NCBI GenBank assembly: GCA_963744005.1 | Contig: CAVURU010000003.1 | Span: 806,001 to 870,000, forward strand | Reading direction: 5' to 3' | From: Palsa-504 sp963744005 | GTDB lineage: Bacteria > Actinomycetota > Actinomycetes > Streptosporangiales > Streptosporangiaceae | DNA: 64,000 bases | Position numbers and translations under genes: made by a program | Shown here: positions 24,370 to 32,019 of the stretch, piece by piece | Layout: every line of letters begins with the position of its first letter | Numbering within the stretch: position 1 is the first letter of the stretch | The notes under the pieces: model-generated | Database searches by the model: none | Told to the model about the DNA's origin: nothing | The model's input: only the letters and a program-made list of their open reading frames with translations

Positions 24370-25166
24370 TAGGTGGGTCCCTCCTCGATTGCCTGCTGCA
24401 ATTCGCCCAGGTCGAGCGGTGGCGCGTCCCGGTGCAGCCACAGGAAATATTCCACGTTTCCGGCCGGACCGGGTAGCGGGCTCGCCGTGATCCCGCGGAC
24501 CCCGAGGCCGAGCTCGGCCGCCGCTGCGGCTACCTTCACCACGGCGGCCGAACGATCGGCGGCTTCGCGCACCACGCCTCCGGCGCCGACGCGGCCCTTG
24601 CCCACCTCGAACTGGGGCTTGACCATGAGCACGAAGTCCGCGTCCGGGGTGGCGCAGGCCGCCAGGGCCGGCAGCACCAAGGTCAGGGAGATGAACGACA
24701 GATCCGCCACGACCAGGTCGGGCGCCGGCGTCACGTGCTCCAGGGTCCGGACGTTCACCCGGTCCAGCACCGCGACCCGGGGGTCGGTGCGCAGCGACCA
24801 GGCCAGCTGGCCGTAGCCGACGTCGGCCGCGACCACGTGCGCGGCGCCGGCGCGCAGCAGCACGTCGGTGAAGCCGCCGGTGGACGCGCCCGCGTCCAGG
24901 GCGTTGCGGCCCGCGACGGGCAGGCCCGCGCCGAAGGCCTCCAGCGCGCCGGCCAGCTTGTGCCCGCCGCGGGACACGTAATCCGGCTCGGAGCGCTCCA
25001 CCACGGTGATCGGGGCGTCCCGGGACACCTGCGTGGCCGGCTTGGACGCCACCTGGCCCGCCACCGCGACCAGGCCCGCCGCGACCAGCTCGCCAGCCTG
25101 CTCCCGGGACCGGGCCAGTCCCCGCCTGACCAGCTCGGCGTCGAGTCTCGCCCGCACTGCGGTCAA
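24369..25166 (-). CDS. tlyA: TlyA-family rRNA 2'-O-methyltransferase
   Basis: A 265-residue TlyA-type enzyme, which 2'-O-methylates cytidines in 16S and 23S rRNA in mycobacteria. An N-terminal S4 RNA-binding domain (LDAELVRRGLARSREQAGEL) precedes a FtsJ-like methyltransferase with YVSRGGHKLAGALEAF, the SAM loop LDAGASTGGFTDVLLRAGA, VVAADVGYGQLAWSLR, DLVVADLSFISL and LMVKPQFEVGKG. The TTG start at 25166 overlaps the preceding stop by four bases; GTG at 25157 is also possible. Confidence 0.94.
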   Translation of the reverse strand: MTAVRARLDAELVRRGLARSREQAGELVAAGLVAVAGQVASKPATQVSRDAPITVVERSEPDYVSRGGHKLAGALEAFGAGLPVAGRNALDAGASTGGFTDVLLRAGAAHVVAADVGYGQLAWSLRTDPRVAVLDRVNVRTLEHVTPAPDLVVADLSFISLTLVLPALAACATPDADFVLMVKPQFEVGKGRVGAGGVVREAADRSAAVVKVAAAAAELGLGVRGITASPLPGPAGNVEYFLWLHRDAPPLDLGELQQAIEEGPT

Positions 25167-25387
25167 CGCGACTCCGGCCCGTCCGCGCCCTGGCCCTCGG
25201 CCAGTTCGTCCAGGATGTCCCGCAGCCGCCCGTGCGCCTCCTCCAGGATGGCGACGTGCTCGGCGGCCGGCTGGCCGTTCATGCGGCTCAGCTGGGCCAC
25301 CGCGTCATCCACCCGGGCGTCGCCGGTTACCGGCGGCTGCAGCACGGCCCGTTCGGCCTGATGATCTTGATGATCTTCCTCACTCAC
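25163..25387 (-). CDS. Small conserved-position protein upstream of tlyA
   Basis: A 74-residue acidic, helical protein (VDDAVAQLSRMNGQPAAEHV, AILEEAHGRLRDILDELAEG) with no motif I recognise. GTG at 25387 is chosen because GGGGGAGG lies eight bases upstream; the ATG at 25411 has no ribosome site. Its TGA overlaps the tlyA TTG, and a small gene in this spot is common in actinobacteria, which supports coding. Likely first gene of the tlyA-nadK-recN operon. Confidence 0.75.
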   Translation of the reverse strand: MSEEDHQDHQAERAVLQPPVTGDARVDDAVAQLSRMNGQPAAEHVAILEEAHGRLRDILDELAEGQGADGPESR

Positions 25388-25525
25388 CCTCGTCACCTCC
25401 CCCGCGGACATGATCTGTACCGGTTGCGGCCGGAATCCTCGTCCCTCGGGACCGAGGGAGGGCGCGGCGTGCGCTACCCTCCGGCTGGAACGCTACCGTC
25501 CGATGCTGACAAGAGCGAGGCGAGC

Positions 25526-25870
25526 ATGGCCACAGCCGAGGAGTGCCGCGAGGCGCTGCAGGCCCTCACCGCCCGGTTGGGCGAAATGCCCGAGAAGGAG
25601 CGGTCCAGCTTCTTCAGCAACCGCTCGATCAGCACGCACGTCACCGACCTGGACCTCACGTTCGTCACCAGGATCACCGACACGGGCGCCGAGCCCGTCA
25701 CCGAGGCCGGGCCGGACGACCCGCCCGCCGACATCCGGCTGACCGCGGCGAGCGACGACGTGGTGTCGATCGCGGCGACGCCGGCCAACATCGCCCGGAT
25801 GTGGATGGCGGGCCGGGTCAAGATCCAGGCCAGCGTGCGGGACCTGCTGGCGCTGCGCAGGCTGCTCTAG
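25526..25870 (+). CDS. SCP2 sterol-carrier-like domain protein
   Basis: A 114-residue single-domain protein of the SCP2 lipid-binding family. Features: N-terminal helix ATAEECREALQALTARLGEM, strand pair HVTDLDLTFVTRITDTGAEP, ADIRLTAASDDVVSIAATPA and the closing MAGRVKIQASVRDLLALRRL, which is the typical SCP2 end (G-R-ϕ-K-ϕ-x-G/A). ATG at 25526 follows GCGAGG. Divergent from the tlyA operon. Ligand not inferable. Confidence 0.78.
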   Translation: MATAEECREALQALTARLGEMPEKERSSFFSNRSISTHVTDLDLTFVTRITDTGAEPVTEAGPDDPPADIRLTAASDDVVSIAATPANIARMWMAGRVKIQASVRDLLALRRLL

Positions 25871-25892
25871 GGCCTGCTGCTGCCGGGCCCTA
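25868..25892. terminator. Hairpin between convergent genes
   Basis: TAGGGCC at 25868-25874 pairs with GGCCCTA at 25886-25892 over an 11-base loop. The left arm begins with the stop codon of the SCP2-like gene and the structure lies before the stop of the convergent CoA-transferase gene. Short but perfect; likely a bidirectional terminator. Confidence 0.4.
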
Positions 25893-25902
25893 ATCAGTAC
25901 AC

Positions 25903-27108
25903 CTAGGCGACCACGCCCGCCTGGCGCAGCTCGGCGATGCGGTCCGCGCTGTACCCGGCCTCAGCCAGGATCTCGTCGGTGTGCTGGCCCAGGGTGGGCG
26001 GCGGGCGGCGGATGCTGGCCGGCTGAGCCGACAGCTTGAGCGGCGAGCCGAGCACCTTGATCGGGCCGGCCGCCGGGTGCTCCATCTCGACCACCATGTC
26101 GCGCGCGATGACCTGCGGATGGGCCAGCGCGGCCGGGATCGTGTTGACCGGCCCGGCCGGCACCCCGGCCGCGGCCAGCACCGCAGTCCACTCTTTGCAG
26201 CCGCGGGCGGCCAACGTCTGGGTGATGCGCGGGATCAGCGTGTCCTGGTGGTGCAGCCGGTCCGGGCTGGTCGCGTAGCGCGGGTCATCGGTCAGCTCGT
26301 CCAGGCCGACCGCCGCGGTGAACCGGCGCCACAGGCCCTCGCTGCCGACGGCCACCATCAGCGGGTCGTCGGCGGTCGGGAAGACCTGGTAGGGCACCAG
26401 GCTCTCGTGGGCGCTGCCGTGCCGGACCGGCGTCTCGCCGGTCGCGAAGTACCGGCTGGCCGCGTACGTGAGCCAGGAGATCTGCCCGTCCAGCAGGGAG
26501 ATGTCGACCAGCTGGCCTCGGCCGGTGGCCGACCGGGCGTGCAGGGCGGAGGTGATGCCGATCACCGCCCACATGCCCGCGCCCACGTCGGCCAGCGACG
26601 GGCTGGCCCGGACCGGCTCGCCGTCGGCCTCCCCGGTGATGCTCATGACGCCGGACAGGGCCTGCGCGATGGCGTCGTAGCCGGGCAGCGCGGAGTCCGG
26701 GCCGGTCTGCCCGTACCCGCTGATCGAGGCGTAGATGAGCCCGGGGTTCTGCTCGGACAGCTCCGCGTAGCCCAGGCCCAGCCGGGCCGCGGTGCCGGGC
26801 CGGAAGTTCTCGATCACGATGTCCGAGGCCGCGGCCAGCTGCTGGGCCAGCAGCCGGCCTTCGGGCGCCTTGAGGTCGACGGCCACGCTGCGCTTATTGC
26901 GGTTGGCGGACAGGAAGTAGGAAGCCTCGCCGCCCTGGAACGGCGGCCCCCAGCTGCGGGTGTCATCGCCCCGCCGGGGGTCTTCGAGCTTGATCACCTC
27001 GGCCCCGAGGTCGCCGAGGATCATGGTGGCGAAAGGTCCGGACAGTGCCCTGGTCAGGTCGAGCACCCGGACGCCGGCCAGCGGGCCGGGCGCAGTCGGG
27101 GTATCCAT
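25903..27108 (-). CDS. CaiB/BaiF (family III) CoA transferase
   Basis: A 401-residue family III CoA transferase that moves CoA between carboxylic acids. Standard features: VLDLTRALSGPFATMILGDL, GAEVIKLEDPRRGDDTR, SYFLSANRNKRSVAVDLK, VIENFRPGTAARLGL, and the catalytic aspartate in SLADVGAGMWAV (about residue 170). The ATG at 27108 opens MDTPTAPGPLAGVRVLDL. It is divergent from the phosphatase gene with only 21 bases between, so promoters must overlap. Substrate unknown. Confidence 0.93.
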   Translation of the reverse strand: MDTPTAPGPLAGVRVLDLTRALSGPFATMILGDLGAEVIKLEDPRRGDDTRSWGPPFQGGEASYFLSANRNKRSVAVDLKAPEGRLLAQQLAAASDIVIENFRPGTAARLGLGYAELSEQNPGLIYASISGYGQTGPDSALPGYDAIAQALSGVMSITGEADGEPVRASPSLADVGAGMWAVIGITSALHARSATGRGQLVDISLLDGQISWLTYAASRYFATGETPVRHGSAHESLVPYQVFPTADDPLMVAVGSEGLWRRFTAAVGLDELTDDPRYATSPDRLHHQDTLIPRITQTLAARGCKEWTAVLAAAGVPAGPVNTIPAALAHPQVIARDMVVEMEHPAAGPIKVLGSPLKLSAQPASIRRPPPTLGQHTDEILAEAGYSADRIAELRQAGVVA

Positions 27109-27129
27109 TGACCGATATGTTAGCGAGCC

Positions 27130-27735
27130 ATGGGCGCGCTGATCCTGCTGCGGCACGGCGAGACCGAGTGGAGCAAGTCCGGGCAGCACACGGGCCGGAC
27201 CGACATCCCGCTCACCCGGGCCGGGGAGGCCGCGGCCGCGGCGCTGGCTCCGATGCTGGCCGGCTGCGATATCACCGCCGTGCTGTGCAGCCCGGCGCAG
27301 CGGGCCATGCGGACCGCCGAGCTGGCCGGGCTGACCGGCCTGCAGCTGGACCCGGACCTGTGGGAGTGGGACTACGGCGGCTACGAGGGGCTGACCACGC
27401 CGCAGATCCAGGAACGGCAGCCGGGCTGGTCGCTGTGGAGCGACGGCGTGATCGCCGGCGACGCCGAGCATCCCGGCGAGAGCGCCCGGCAGGTCGGCGA
27501 GCGGACCGACCGGGTGCTGGCCCGGGTCCGGCCCATGCTGGACCGCGGCGACGTGGCCCTGGTCGCCCACGGCCACGTGCTGCGGGTGCTCACCGCCCGC
27601 TGGCTGGGCCTGGAGCCGCCGGACGGCAAGCTGTTCCGGCTGGACACCGGGACGGTCAGCACGCTGGGCGATGAGCACGAGCAGCCGGTCATCGCGGCCT
27701 GGAACGTGCCGCCCGGCCCGGTCCTGACGGGCTAG
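27130..27735 (+). CDS. Histidine phosphatase family protein
   Basis: A 201-residue phosphoglycerate-mutase-like phosphatase. The catalytic RHG motif is in LILLRHGETEWS, the second arginine in SPAQRAMRTAEL, the acid in WEWDYGGYEG, and the second histidine in VALVAHGHVLRVL. All four active-site elements are intact. Many actinobacterial members act on sugar phosphates or acid-phosphatase substrates; this one's substrate is not evident. Confidence 0.9.
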   Translation: MGALILLRHGETEWSKSGQHTGRTDIPLTRAGEAAAAALAPMLAGCDITAVLCSPAQRAMRTAELAGLTGLQLDPDLWEWDYGGYEGLTTPQIQERQPGWSLWSDGVIAGDAEHPGESARQVGERTDRVLARVRPMLDRGDVALVAHGHVLRVLTARWLGLEPPDGKLFRLDTGTVSTLGDEHEQPVIAAWNVPPGPVLTG

Positions 27736-27746
27736 CAGCGCCGGGC

Positions 27747-28082
27747 CTAAAAACGCCGGGTCTCGTCCCTGATCGAGGTCAGGAACGAGGCGGTGCCGGC
27801 CACGATGGGCACGGCCAGGATGGGCGGCTCGTCGTAGCTGTGGTGCTCGGTGATGAAGGCGGCGAGCTCGTCGTAGCGGTCGGCCGGGAGCTCCAGCAGG
27901 ATCAGCCACTCCTCGGCCTGCTCCAGGCGGCCGTCCCACCAGTACGACGACGCGACCGGCCCGGCCACCTGGGCGCAGGCGGCCAGCCGCGCCTCGACCG
28001 CGGCCCGGGAGAGCTCCATCGCCTCGGCCCGCGAGTCGGTCGTCGTCTGTACCTGGAGGAACTGCGCCTCGAGGTCGGCCAT
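27747..28082 (-). CDS. cutA: CutA divalent-cation tolerance protein
   Basis: A 111-residue CutA1-family trimeric protein. Motifs: FLQVQTTTDSRAEAMELSR, ARLAACAQVAGPVASSYWWD, EEWLILLELPADRYDELAAF, and HHSYDEPPILAVPIVAGT. Length and the YDEPP signature fit well. CutA binds divalent copper, but its cellular function is unsettled. Divergent from purC with 42 bases between. Confidence 0.93.
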   Translation of the reverse strand: MADLEAQFLQVQTTTDSRAEAMELSRAAVEARLAACAQVAGPVASSYWWDGRLEQAEEWLILLELPADRYDELAAFITEHHSYDEPPILAVPIVAGTASFLTSIRDETRRF

Positions 28083-28124
28083 GGCCCCGATCGTACGCTC
28101 GGGCGGCCCTAGTACGCTGCGGGC

Positions 28125-28955
28125 GTGGAACTGCTGTATTCCGGCAAGGTCCGGGACATGTACGAGGACGGCGACGACCTGATCATGGTCGCCTCAGACC
28201 GGGTCAGCGTCTACGACGTGGTGCTGCCCACGCCCATCCCGGACAAGGGCAAGGTGCTGACCCAGCTGTCCGTGTGGTGGTTCTGGCAGCTCACAGACGT
28301 GGTGGCCAACCACGTCATCGTCGGCGGGGAGATCCCGGCGCAGTGGGCGGGCCGGGCCATCAGGTGCCAGCGGCTGCGGATGCTGCCGGTGGAGTGCATC
28401 GCCCGCGGCTACCTGGCCGGCCTGGGCCTGGAGTCCTACCGGCAGAGCGGGGCGATCGGCGGGGTGGCGCTGCCGCCTGGCCTGGAAGAGGGCTCCCGGC
28501 TGGCGGAGCCGGTGTTCACGCCGACGACCAAGGCCGCCACCGGCCACGACGAGCCGATGACGCGCGCCGAGCTCACCGACCTGGTCGGCGCCCCGGCGGC
28601 CGCAGCCCTGGAGCAGGTCACCCTGGAGGTCTACCGGCGCGGGGCCGAGCTGGCCGCCTCCCGCGGCGTGATCATCGCGGACACCAAGCTGGAGCTCGGG
28701 CTGGCCGAGGACGGCACCCTGGTGCTGGCCGATGAGGTGCTCACCCCTGACTCGTCGCGGTTCTGGCTCGCCTCGGAGTGGGCGCCGGGCCGTCCGCAGC
28801 GGTCGCTGGACAAGCAGTTCCTCCGGGACTGGTCGGCCGGCCTGGACTGGGACCGGCAGCCGCCCGGCCCGGCCATCCCGGACGAGGTCGTGACCGCGAC
28901 CCGGGAGCGGTACCTGGAGCTGTACCGCACCCTGACCGGCACCGAGCTGGTCTAG
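28125..28955 (+). CDS. purC: PurC, SAICAR synthetase
   Basis: A 276-residue phosphoribosylaminoimidazole-succinocarboxamide synthase (purine pathway). Motifs: LLYSGKVRDMYEDGDDLIMV, ASDRVSVYDVVLPTPIPDKG, LTQLSVWWF, VECIARGYLAGLG, IIADTKLELGLAEDGTLVLA and DEVLTPDSSRFWLASEW. The start is GTG at 28125. No other purine gene is in the window, so it stands alone here. Confidence 0.95.
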   Translation: MELLYSGKVRDMYEDGDDLIMVASDRVSVYDVVLPTPIPDKGKVLTQLSVWWFWQLTDVVANHVIVGGEIPAQWAGRAIRCQRLRMLPVECIARGYLAGLGLESYRQSGAIGGVALPPGLEEGSRLAEPVFTPTTKAATGHDEPMTRAELTDLVGAPAAAALEQVTLEVYRRGAELAASRGVIIADTKLELGLAEDGTLVLADEVLTPDSSRFWLASEWAPGRPQRSLDKQFLRDWSAGLDWDRQPPGPAIPDEVVTATRERYLELYRTLTGTELV

Positions 28956-29033
28956 CTGCGGCGACCGGGCGGCCGGCGCAAACCCCAACTTGCTGGGGTA
29001 GTGGCCGCCGCGGGGCCGCCCGAGGATGGCGGC

Positions 29034-29468
29034 ATGACCAGTACCGAGCAGAACCAGACCACGCAGAACAAGTCCATCGTCAGCGACTTCATCGACGCGC
29101 TGTTCACCAAGGGCGACCTCGGCGCGGCCGACGCCTTCCTGGCCGAGGATTTCATCAACCACGACCCGCCGTTCGGCGGCTCGGCGGACCGCGAGGGCAT
29201 GCGGGCGGCCGCGGCCATGTTCCGTTCGGCCTTCCCGGACTGGCACAGCGACCTGGGCCTGCTCATCGGCGAGGGCGACCTGGTCGTCGAGCAGTTCACC
29301 GCGAGCGGCACCCAGCGCGGCGAGATCATGGGCGTGCCGGCCAGCGGCCGGACCGTGACCCTGAGCGGGATCCAGATCTTCCGGGTCCGGGACGGCCGCA
29401 TCACCGAGCGCTGGGGCCGGCTGGACGACCTCGGCCTGCTGACCCAGCTCGGGCTGGCCCAGCCCTGA
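29034..29468 (+). CDS. SnoaL-like ester cyclase / NTF2-fold protein
   Basis: A 144-residue SnoaL-like polyketide-cyclase-family protein, NTF2 fold. Recognisable pieces: IVSDFIDALFTKGDLGAADA, EDFINHDPPFGGSADREGMR, FRSAFPDWHSDLG, and VTLSGIQIFRVRDGRITERW ending with D-x-x-x-x-x-x-x-QLG. ATG at 29034 follows GAGG at eight bases. A 5-bp inverted repeat CCCCA/TGGGG lies just upstream (28983-28998). These folds are catalytically diverse, so no substrate is offered. Confidence 0.82.
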   Translation: MTSTEQNQTTQNKSIVSDFIDALFTKGDLGAADAFLAEDFINHDPPFGGSADREGMRAAAAMFRSAFPDWHSDLGLLIGEGDLVVEQFTASGTQRGEIMGVPASGRTVTLSGIQIFRVRDGRITERWGRLDDLGLLTQLGLAQP

Positions 29469-29535
29469 TGGGCGCAGCCCTGACTGGCCCGAGCGCCGCT
29501 ATCCAGCCGAGGCCGCGGGGCGTACGTTGATTGGC

Positions 29536-30639
29536 ATGGCCGGAGCTCCGGTGGAGCGTCACGTCGCCGACATCATCCGGCGGTGCTACGCCGGGCTGGA
29601 CGCGGACCGGCTGCGGGCCGAGGTGCTGTACCGGCTGCGCCGGATCGTGCCCGCCGACGTGGCCTTCTTCGCCACCGTGGACCCGGTCACCCTGCTGTTC
29701 ACCACCGCGGTGGCCGAGGGGCCGCTCGGGGCGGCCACGCCGCTGTTCCTGGACAATGAGTTCGGCCGGGCGGACGTGAACAAGTTCGGCGCGCTGGCCA
29801 GCTCGGCCGACCGGGTTACCTCGCTGGACCGGGCCACCAGCGGGGACCGGTCGGCCAGCCCGCGGTACCGGGAGATCATGGCGCCGCTCGGCCTGGGCGA
29901 CGAGCTGCGTGCCGCGCTGGTGACCGGGTCGCACTGCTGGGGCGTGCTGTGCCTGCACCGGGAAGACTCGGCGTTCGGCTTCACCGGCCAGGAGATGCGG
30001 GTGGTGGAGCGCATCGCCCCGCACGTGGCCGAGGGACTGCGGCGGGCGGTGGCCGTCCAGGCCGCGGCCGACGCGGGCCATGAGCCGGCCGCCCCGGGCG
30101 TCATCCTGCTCGACGCGGGCCTGGAGGTGGTGTCGGTCAGCCCGGAGGCCCGGTACTGGCTGGACGAGATGCCCGGCCCCGAGCCCGGCCCGCCGGACGG
30201 GCTGCCGCTGGCCGTCTACACCGCGGCCGCGCGGCTGGCCCGGCTCGAGTACGCAGCGGCGTCCCTGGCTGGCTCCCCCGCCGGGTCATCCGCCGGGCCG
30301 CCCGCAGTGCCGACCGTCCGGGTGCAGACCCGGGCCGGCCGGTGGGTGAGCATCCACGCGACCAGCCTGGACGGGCCGGGCGGACGCCAGACCGGGGTGG
30401 TGCTCGAGCCCGCCTCCCCGGCCCAGCTCAGCTCGCTGTTCCTGACCGCCTACGGGCTCACCCCGGCCCAGGAACGGGTAGCGGCGCTGGTCCTGCAGGG
30501 CCGATCGACCCGGGAGATCACCGGGCTGCTGCACATCTCGGCCAACACCGTCCAGGAGCACCTGACCGCGGTGTTCGACAAGGTCGGCGTGCGCAGCCGC
30601 CGGGAACTGGCCGCCCGGCTGCTCACCGACCGCCGCTGA
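29536..30639 (+). CDS. LuxR-family transcriptional regulator
   Basis: A 367-residue regulator. A GAF-like N-terminal sensor region (VPADVAFFATVDPVTLLFTT, ALVTGSHCWGVLCLHREDSA) is followed by a second PAS-like stretch (GVILLDAGLEVVSVSPEARY) and a C-terminal LuxR HTH (LTPAQERVAALVLQGRSTRE, ISANTVQEHLTAVFDKVGVR). ATG at 29536 is preferred over TTG at 29527. No kinase or partner is adjacent. Ligand unknown. The gene converges on the methyltransferase with nine bases between. Confidence 0.87.
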   Translation: MAGAPVERHVADIIRRCYAGLDADRLRAEVLYRLRRIVPADVAFFATVDPVTLLFTTAVAEGPLGAATPLFLDNEFGRADVNKFGALASSADRVTSLDRATSGDRSASPRYREIMAPLGLGDELRAALVTGSHCWGVLCLHREDSAFGFTGQEMRVVERIAPHVAEGLRRAVAVQAAADAGHEPAAPGVILLDAGLEVVSVSPEARYWLDEMPGPEPGPPDGLPLAVYTAAARLARLEYAAASLAGSPAGSSAGPPAVPTVRVQTRAGRWVSIHATSLDGPGGRQTGVVLEPASPAQLSSLFLTAYGLTPAQERVAALVLQGRSTREITGLLHISANTVQEHLTAVFDKVGVRSRRELAARLLTDRR

Positions 30640-30648
30640 GCCGCCCGG

Positions 30649-31347
30649 TCAGGCCCTGACGCAGGTGTAGGTGCCGTACAGCTGCCGGTCGAAATGGGCG
30701 GCGACGATCTCGAAGCCGGCCGCGGCCAGCATCGGCTCGAGCAGCCAGCGGAACGTGCTGAACTCGGTCCGGATGTGCTCGGCGAAATCCTCGCTGGTGT
30801 AGCCGGCCGCCGGGTCGGTCGCGGCCTGGCCGAACCAACGGCGGAAGACGTCGGCCGCCTCGGCCGGGCGGAAGTCGTAGATCAGGTCATGCAGCCGGAG
30901 CACGCCGCCGGGCCGCAGCATCCCGGCCATCCGGTCCAGGGCCAGGGCCTTCCAGAAGTCGGGCAGCTGGTGCAGCGCGTTGCGGGTATAGACGCCGTCA
31001 GCGAGCGGCTCGCGGCCGGAGTAGCTGAGGAAGCCGGCCTGGACGCAGTCCAGGTTGGCCAGGCCCGCGGCGGAGGCTCGCTCGCGCAGCACGGCCACCA
31101 TGACGGGCGAGACATCCAGCGCCGTCACCCGGCCGAACCGCCGGGCCGCGGCCAGGGCGAACTGCCCGGATCCCGCGCCGAAGTCCAGGACCTCCGAGCG
31201 CGGGCCGAGGCCGTGCGCCTCGAAGACGGCGAGATCCTCCGCCGGATCGGGATAGCCCTGCTTACGGTCATAGCCGGCCACGAAGGCGGGATCGAGGTGC
31301 TCGGGTCCCGCGTGAGCCAGCTCGTCGATCATCCAGGAGGCATCCAC
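30649..31347 (-). CDS. Class I SAM-dependent methyltransferase
   Basis: About 232 residues with the SAM-binding motif VLDFGAGSGQFALAAARRFG, motif II ALDVSPVMVAVLRERA, and GMLRPGGVLRLHDLIYDF. The N-terminus (DASWMIDELAHAGPEHLDPA and FVAGYDRKQGYPDP) is of the small-molecule methyltransferase type. Start uncertain: GTG at 31347 chosen, ATG at 31332 possible; an ORF extension to 31386 lacks support. Substrate unknown. Confidence 0.82.
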   Translation of the reverse strand: MDASWMIDELAHAGPEHLDPAFVAGYDRKQGYPDPAEDLAVFEAHGLGPRSEVLDFGAGSGQFALAAARRFGRVTALDVSPVMVAVLRERASAAGLANLDCVQAGFLSYSGREPLADGVYTRNALHQLPDFWKALALDRMAGMLRPGGVLRLHDLIYDFRPAEAADVFRRWFGQAATDPAAGYTSEDFAEHIRTEFSTFRWLLEPMLAAAGFEIVAAHFDRQLYGTYTCVRA

Positions 31348-31378
31348 TCCCCCATTCTCGTCACCTCCAGCGCGCCCG

Positions 31379-31492
31379 GTGGACAAGCGACTGCTGGCCC
31401 GGCACTACCGGTCGTCCACCCTGGCCGCGCCGGAGGCCCGGCACGACTGGGTCGAACCCGACCTGCAGCCGTTCGGGTGGACGGCCGGTTGA
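31379..31492 (+). pseudogene. Possible short gene remnant
   Basis: A 37-codon open stretch beginning GTG at 31379 with strong GC bias at third positions (about 33 of 36) and a protein-like end (EARHDWVEPDLQPFGWTAG). No ribosome site precedes it and it matches nothing I recognise. It could be the 3' remnant of a lost gene next to the decayed MerR-PP2C gene, or chance. Confidence 0.2.
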
Positions 31493-31509
31493 CCTTCACC
31501 CTGGGTCAA
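31489..31509 (+). promoter_or_regulatory. MerR-type operator/promoter
   Basis: TTGACC (31489-31494) and GGTCAA (31504-31509) form a perfect 6-bp inverted repeat with nine bases between, about 38 bases upstream of a GTG that opens a MerR-family reading frame. Symmetric TTGACC/GGTCAA elements are typical of promoters bound by MerR proteins, so this is probably the autoregulatory site of the adjacent broken gene. Confidence 0.5.
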
Positions 31510-31547
31510 GGCCGAGCATGCCGGTACCGGCCGAAGGAGGGAACCGC

Positions 31548-32019
31548 GTGGAGCTGCTGACCATCGGGGCGTTCGCCCGGGCCTCACGGCTCTCGCCGAA
31601 GGCCCTCCGCCTCTACGACTCGCTCGGCCTGCTGAGGCCGGCGCACGTGGACGAGGTCTCGGGCTACCGGTTCTACCGGCCTGACCAGCTTGAACGGGCC
31701 CGCCTGGTGGCCTGGCTGCGGCGACTCGGCATGCCGCTGCCGGCCATCGGCGCCGTCTGCGACCTGGCTGACGAAGCGCCCGGCCAGGCCGCTGAGCGGA
31801 TCCGGGGCCATCCAGGAGACGCTGCAGGCCGCCAGCGACCCGGAGCAGGCCGGGCAAGGCCTGATCGACCTGGCCAACGCGGCAGGCGGGCCGGACAACA
31901 TCGCCTGCGTGGTGGCCGACGTCGCCGCCTCCCGGGCGCAGGCGCAGCGCGTGGCTCAGCTCTGGGCGACCGACCAGGACAGCTCGGGCGGGCGGAGCAG
32001 CCGGGCCTCGTCGGAGTAG
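31548..32019 (+). pseudogene. MerR-PP2C fusion regulator, internally deleted
   Basis: The 5' part encodes a normal MerR DNA-binding domain: LLTIGAFARASRLSPKALRL, YDSLGLLRPAHVDEVSGYRF and a helix DQLERARLVAWLRRLGMPLP. GTG 31548 has AGGAGG seven bases upstream. Near 31785-31805 the frame should pass into a linker and a PP2C phosphatase domain of about 200 residues, but instead the other frame gives only the very end of PP2C: LSGSGAIQETLQAASDPEQA and LANAAGGPDNIACVVADV. The same short sequence CTGAGCGGATCCGG reads as MerR tail in one frame and as PP2C DGLSGS in the other. The gene is therefore an internally deleted, frame-shifted remnant. Its 3' end also overlaps the DUF5990 gene by 64 bases. 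Confidence 0.78.

Noticed and set aside
30694..31560. Plus-strand frame across the methyltransferase
   Set aside because: Opposite a class I methyltransferase with intact SAM motif; no features of its own.
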